A DNA stretch of 64,000 bases. Source: Tenebrio molitor. Its lineage: Eukaryota; Arthropoda; Insecta; Coleoptera; Tenebrionidae. The stretch is from assembly GCF_963966145.1 (NCBI RefSeq), contig NC_091049.1:25978001-26042000 (forward strand), read 5' to 3'. The notes beneath the pieces were generated by a model. It saw nothing but the letters and a program-made list of their open reading frames with translations, made no database searches and had not been told where the DNA came from. Shown in pieces: positions 59,244 to 64,000 of this stretch (the stretch's first letter is position 1; every line of letters begins with the position of its first letter). A program made the translations under genes and the position numbers.

Positions 59244-60160
59244 GTGTGGAAAAAAACATTAACCTACAAACTTTTTTGTATAAAAATGCATCTTTTTCGT
59301 ACGAGTTATATAATTTATGGTGGGAAGACAATTATTGCGATTATCATCTGCGATGTCTGGCGGGGTATTAGTCTATATTAGACACCACTTTGGCTGTTGT
59401 ATTAGACTTCTTCATCACGCTGTTGCTATCGATTATATGAACGTTCATTTTCTTCTTATTATTATTGTGCACCAAATATGCAACAGACATAAAAGATACA
59501 AGACTTTTTCGGGCAAATAAAATACTTTGGTTAAATTTAACTGTCAAATATTTATTTATTTTCAGTCGGTTTACTGGGTTATGTTGTTAACTTACTAAAC
59601 ACACCAACAGACGGCGCCACGGTCCATGCCCTGAAAAGTGCGTCCGAAAAAGAGTGTCACTCGTGTTTTAAACTGGCCCACTCATGCAATAAAGAGCCCA
59701 ATTTACATATGAACTCATGGGTGGGACAGTTAAAGGCACACAAATGCCATAAAGAGCCCAATTTACACACGAACTCGTTAAATAAACTACTATTAATCTC
59801 AGTCGTTCTAAAATCGTCAAAAACATGTCGACGTTGAAACGATTGAATAGTGTAAGACAGTTGATGAGAGGAAATATGTAATGACATGTCAGTTAACTCG
59901 TAAGTGTGGACGTGGTAACGAAAATGTAAATGCTTTATTTGGTAAAAAATCGATATTACGAAATTGCACTTGAAAATCGTTAGAATTTCAGCATTCACAG
60001 AAACCTCTTCATGTGAATAACTAATTTTATGTATATTTAGGAAGATCATTTTTGAATGAAGTTTTGTGTATTTGGTGTTTTTCTGGATTTTTCTAAGAAA
60101 GTAATTGTCATTTTGGAAAACATTCAGATTCAGATTTGGTAAAAATGTTGATGGTTTCTG
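59244..60160. other. 3' flank of copy 4; right end of the array homology
   Basis: It matches 16440-17095 and the flanks after copies 2 and 3. Homology stops at about 60160, before the point where the antisense KS relic would begin. No gene is seen. Confidence 0.5.
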
Positions 60161-61311
60161 TTGTTGATAAGACAATGGTTTGCCTTTGGTTAAATTAACA
60201 CTTTTTTTGTAATTGAAAAATGGCACACATTTATTGACATATATTTTTTCATATATCTATTGCTCCCTTGATCACAACTTTTTATGCGTAAAAAATTCAA
60301 TTATGCAACTAAAAATGTAACTATGCAACTATTGACATCAACATATTTAGGTATATGCCGGCGGCCTTGAAAAAACCTATTCTTTTTTTTCAAAACGAAC
60401 AATACAATTAATTAACTTAAATTAATACACATTTTTCCGACATCAGTTCACGCACCTCTAAATCTAAATAATTGCCAAGCAACATTTTGTACATCCATTA
60501 AAATCTGTCAAAAATGAGCGCATTTTATTAGAAAAGTCAAATTGTATAAATTTATTGAAAATACTCTAAAAATAGACTACAATGGCAGAAATTTCATTAT
60601 TGTTGAAAAAGGAAACAATTTTTGCCTATGGAGAGTGTCAGTTCTTACGACACTCTCCATAAGCAAAAATTGTTTCAATGACACAGTTCCTTTTTTTCTC
60701 GTGGAACACTATCCAAATGTACCTAGGCTTTACAAAATTTAAGGTTCAGAGAGTGATCGATTTATTTGAAGACACAGGAAACGTACGTGAACTAAATTAC
60801 CTTGCTAAAATATCCCGATCGTGTTTTAGTTCTTTATGGAAGAATTAAAGCATCCAGTATAATAAATTACGTCCAAATGTTGTTTTTAACTTTGTCAGTG
60901 TTTGAAAGGTTAGAGAGATAAACGTCAAATATGTCACCTGGATTTGTGCGAAAAGGGGTGACCAAAATTCGGCGATGGCGCGCGTTTGTTTCATACGCGT
61001 CAACGTTTTTGCATCTGCAGCCACGTTGAGCACAGTTTTTTTTTTCTTGCGAACCAGACGTCTTTTAAGGACGAGTTTCTCCTTACAGGATTTTTTTATT
61101 GACGATCAATTTTTTGATACGTGATTCAACATTTTAAAAAGGCATGTAAAAATTACGTTTTTAAGACTTGGGTTATTGCGTTAATGGGATTTTACTCTTC
61201 ACCGTTTAAAATATCTGCGTTTTAAATTTCACAAAAATTCGTTGGAAAATAACCGAGATATTAGGCTAGAAAGTCTTAGCTGAGACACCTTGTATAATTG
61301 TTGGAATGGTT
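60161..61311. other. Non-array DNA, no clear gene
   Basis: It is AT-rich. The stretch after the hairpin (about 60740-60845) reads VQRVIDLFEDTGNVREL in frame, similar to the HTH entry of insect transposases, then decays. An antisense open frame at 60845-61033 has no recognisable domain. Confidence 0.4.
60612..60676. repeat. Short near-perfect hairpin (28-bp arms, 9-nt loop)
   Basis: Arms 60612-60639 and 60649-60676 pair with a single mismatch (TTTTTGCCTATGGAGAGTGTC-type arm; the tested word GCCTATGGAGAGTGTC faces GACACTCTCCATAAGC). It may be a miniature transposon core or an RNA hairpin. Confidence 0.7.
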
Positions 61312-61314
61312 GAA

Positions 61315-61920
61315 CCCAAAACCTTTTTAAATGATATTTAGCCGCTTTAACGCCTGCCTCTCAAAGGCCACCCATGTGAGGGGAATATGCAGGGACAAAT
61401 TTCCAGTTGCATTGTTCGTGAGCGTAAGCTTGCACTAGCTCGTCTTCTTTTTTTCGGAGAAATTTTCCTAACTCTTCAAGTTTAGATTTTGCACCTTGAA
61501 AGTTCGTTCCATTGTCAGAATTTATTTCTTAAGGCATTCCTCGTCTCGATGCAAAACGTCGCAATGCAAGAATGAAGGCCTCTGTGGTCATATCTGAGAC
61601 AAGCTCTAAATGTACTGCCTTTGTTAAAAAAAACACATAAAAAGACATAAATAACATTTTGATGTTTTAAAGCCTCGCCCCTTTCGATCCTTTATTATGA
61701 AAGGTCCTGCATAATCAACTCCCTTTATGCTAAATGGTAGTGCTGGTTTGAGCCTTGATCCAGGCAAATCACCCATTAGCTGTTGCATTGGTTTTGGATT
61801 TGCCTCGAAACAAGTTACACAATTTCGAACTGTTTGTTTTACCAGGTTTCTTCCAGAAATAGGCCAAAATCTATTTCTAATTTGAGATAAGAATAACTGA
61901 GGACCTGCATGAAAGAGTGC
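61315..61920 (-). pseudogene. BEL/Pao-type retrotransposon integrase relic
   Basis: Minus strand from about 61920: AGPQLFLSQIRNRFWPISGR, then CVTCFEANPKP (zinc-binding part), then GVDYAGPF, AVHLELVSDMTTEAFILALR, SDNGTNFQGA, and finally PAYSPHMGGL followed by EAGVKAAKYHLKR. The catalytic D, D and E positions are all visible. In-frame stops interrupt it (the Trp before EAG is TGA, and one falls before the INSDNG stretch), along with a frame break in the middle. It is inactive. Confidence 0.8.
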
Positions 61921-62264
61921 TTAATGTTCGTGTTTTAAAATCAGTTTTGTTAACCTGCGATTATGAGGTAGGATTGCTGGGTGCAATTGAAGGAAAAGGA
62001 AGGAGAAAGAAGAAAAAGGGGAACGATAAAAAGATAGACTAGACAGCCCAGAGGCGTGAAGCCACCTCAGCTCTATATTTTGGGGCCAACGCGTGTTGTT
62101 CCAGCCGCCCCGTGTGGCTGGCACAGTGACTCTGAACAAAAGAAAACTCAAAAGTGAAACAACTAACAATTGTACATTTCTAGGTTTCGTTTCATTTTAT
62201 CGTAATCTTGTCTTGTAACAACAATTTCACGTGACTGTAAATAAAAACCTTTCTCCACGAATTT

Positions 62265-62404
62265 GTTGTGTATCATTTCCCGTACTCCGGGCAGTTTTCA
62301 CCATTTTTCAGCCTCAGTCGACGATACTCGTGGTTCGCATTGTTTCCGAGTCGAAGCCCACGACCTGTTCGTTATACCCCTGAACATTCCGAATTTGTAA
62401 CCGG
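62265..62404 (+). mobile_element. 3' fragment of the LTR family seen at 10719-12050
   Basis: It matches the solo LTR from about 11869 (TTGTGTATCATTTCCCGTAC onward) to the AATTTGTAACCGG near 12005, with a few changes. It is cut off on the left at an unrelated AATAAA-containing stretch, and on the right by a foldback element. Confidence 0.7.
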
Positions 62405-62632
62405 AACTTTAGCTTCTTCATTTGCAATAATGAAGATTTACGATAGTGGTCAGTTTTTGCCTGCCGACGTGCTAGTCTAGTATACCTGCTAGTTATTAAA
62501 AAGGGATGCCGAATATCGGCAAAATGCAGATTGTTTGTGCCTCCTGGAATGAAGTGCTCATAGTCGTAAATCTTCCTTATTGTAATCTTTACAACCTACC
62601 CTAAACCCATTGCAAGTGAAGAAGCTAAAACT
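62405..62632. mobile_element. MITE with inverted ends, inserted in the LTR fragment
   Basis: It begins ACTTTAGCTTCTTCATTTGC and ends with the inverse (GCAAGTGAAGAAGCTAAAAC). A second inverted block (GAAGATTTACGA) lies further in. It is about 230 bp and non-coding. Confidence 0.65.
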
Positions 62633-64000
62633 ATAGAACATCCCTTCAATTTAAAAGTGGTCTCGGTCCGGCTTAAATGCAAATTCATTATTGGTGGGCT
62701 GCTCTTACCGACTATGCCGTAAATAACAAATAATTGGATTTTCCAGAATCTTCTATCCCCCAAATAACGGTACGGTACGGTAACAACGCCGAAAATAGGT
62801 ATACAAATTTAAGAGGGAATACTTTTAACTGTGACAGCAAGCAGTCTAAGCATTCAAAAATATTTGTCTTTTTGCGCATAAATGAAATCCTGGGCTGAGT
62901 AGGCGTTGGAAAAATTAAACCGAATTATCTATACACCAAATTAAATGGTTGTGAATAGGCTACAAATTTCACGTAAAGCCCGAAGGGCTTCAAAGTTTAA
63001 CTGTCAAAAAAAATTTCAAATGCGAACACATACTTTTTTTTGTAATTCTGATCGAGGTTATTATGCTGAAAACAACAATGTATGACATGTATAACCTCAA
63101 ATAAGATAAAAAAAAAAACAAACTACATTTTGAAACAAATGACGGGTACGAAGCGAGAAGCTATCAAAATTCATTGCGTTACAATGTAATAAACAACCAA
63201 ATTAAGTTAGCTGGCAAAACAAATGACAAATATGTAATAAGAAATGAGATTGCGCAGAGCGCAGTTTAAATCAATTACAAATCAATTACAAATCATCCAC
63301 TCCGCATTCGCCCCAAATTCACTCCGCATTTACTCCGCTAATTTTTTAGTGTATGAATATTTAATTTAATTTAATGTAATGAGTGTTTATTTAATACTAG
63401 CTTTTACCCGCGGCTTTGCCCGCAAATTTCCGAATGTTTTAAAATTATGTTTCTACTTTCATGTATTGTGATAAACGCAGTAATATCAATATGAAGTTTG
63501 TCTTTTTACGAAGAATAATTAAAACTTTACTGTAGACTACTTTTTTCTTCGACTATATAAACAAAAAGATCAATACGATAAGAAACTAACACTATGATCA
63601 CTTACCAATTCATGAAAATACGCCAACATAACACTTTTATTTTCACTTGTAACCTTATTTAGATCTTCCTATTGTTTGATTGTCTCGTTTGATTTCAGAT
63701 ACCTGCCTTTTTGATTTTTCCTGTATTAAGCTATTTGAAGCTTGGTCTGTTTCATTGAAGACATCTTCCGGTAAAACACAATCATTCAAACACATTTTGC
63801 GAAATTGCTACTTTTATAAAGAACCAAATGTAACTATGACACCTGAACATATCATGCAAACGCGATTTCCAACTCGAAAAAACTTTTTTTGTGCTTAACA
63901 GGCTTAAAAATGATAATAGGGGTTGCTTTTTGTGGGTGTCAAGCGGCGAAGGTGACGATATACTCAGAGGATGAAATAGGGGTGAAGCGGCGAAGGTGAG
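62633..64000. other. Non-array DNA, no gene recognised
   Basis: AT-rich. 63402-63432 has the word CTTTTACCCGCGGCTTTGCC, a style I associate with ends of widespread insect transposons. The last 60 bases contain the direct repeat AAGCGGCGAAGGTGA twice. A 72-codon open frame at 63680-63898 has no recognisable domain. Confidence 0.35.

Noticed and set aside
63900..64000. Possible CRISPR-like or satellite repeat at the right edge
   Set aside because: Only two copies of a 15-bp word are visible at the window edge, which is insufficient to call an array.

Overview
The window looks like nuclear DNA of an insect, possibly a beetle (inference). Coding exons are relatively GC-rich and are separated by very short introns of about 43-78 nt. 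The intergenic DNA is AT-rich and full of insect-type transposons: non-LTR, BEL/Pao, LTR, Harbinger, Tc1/mariner-like, SINE and foldback elements. No bacterial or organelle features are seen.

The backbone is a head-to-tail array of four paralogous type I fatty acid synthase (FAS)-like genes, all on the + strand: copy 1 (624-8255), copy 2 (21846-29480), copy 3 (36322-43937) and copy 4 (52662-59144). I rebuilt the 18-exon structure junction by junction. Copies 1 and 2 have identical exon lengths and encode 2258 aa each, in the order KS, degenerate MAT, DH, reduced pseudo-methyltransferase/pseudo-KR, ER, KR, ACP, TE. Copy 3 has the same reading frame but its intron 4 acceptor AG is changed to AT. 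Copy 4 is a recent pseudogene: it has a premature stop, three frameshifts, an 1131-bp deletion of the whole DH region, and lost motifs in KS and TE.

The most unusual feature of the family is the acyltransferase domain. In all four copies the GMGxQW loop is unrecognisable, GHSxG is GDSWG, and about 75 residues corresponding to the small ferredoxin-like subdomain are missing. The other catalytic motifs are intact in copies 1 and 2. These proteins may therefore depend on malonyl/acyl loading from elsewhere (inference).

The repeated unit includes flanking DNA. Left homology starts near position 346 and right homology ends near 60160, so both ends of the array appear to lie in the window. Between copies 1-2, 2-3 and 3-4 lies an antisense relic that joins a transposase-like helix-turn-helix to a divergent KS fragment. 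Unit-specific insertions give a relative history: a 7.1-kb transposon nest after copy 1; a SINE and a Harbinger relic before copy 2; a TA-flanked element shared by the units upstream of copies 3 and 4; and a LINE with a 16-bp target duplication upstream of copy 4. Shared derived sites group the copies differently in different exons, which indicates gene conversion or unequal crossing-over. The left edge (2-300) is a LINE tail. The right edge (60160-64000) holds transposon relics, including a BEL/Pao integrase.
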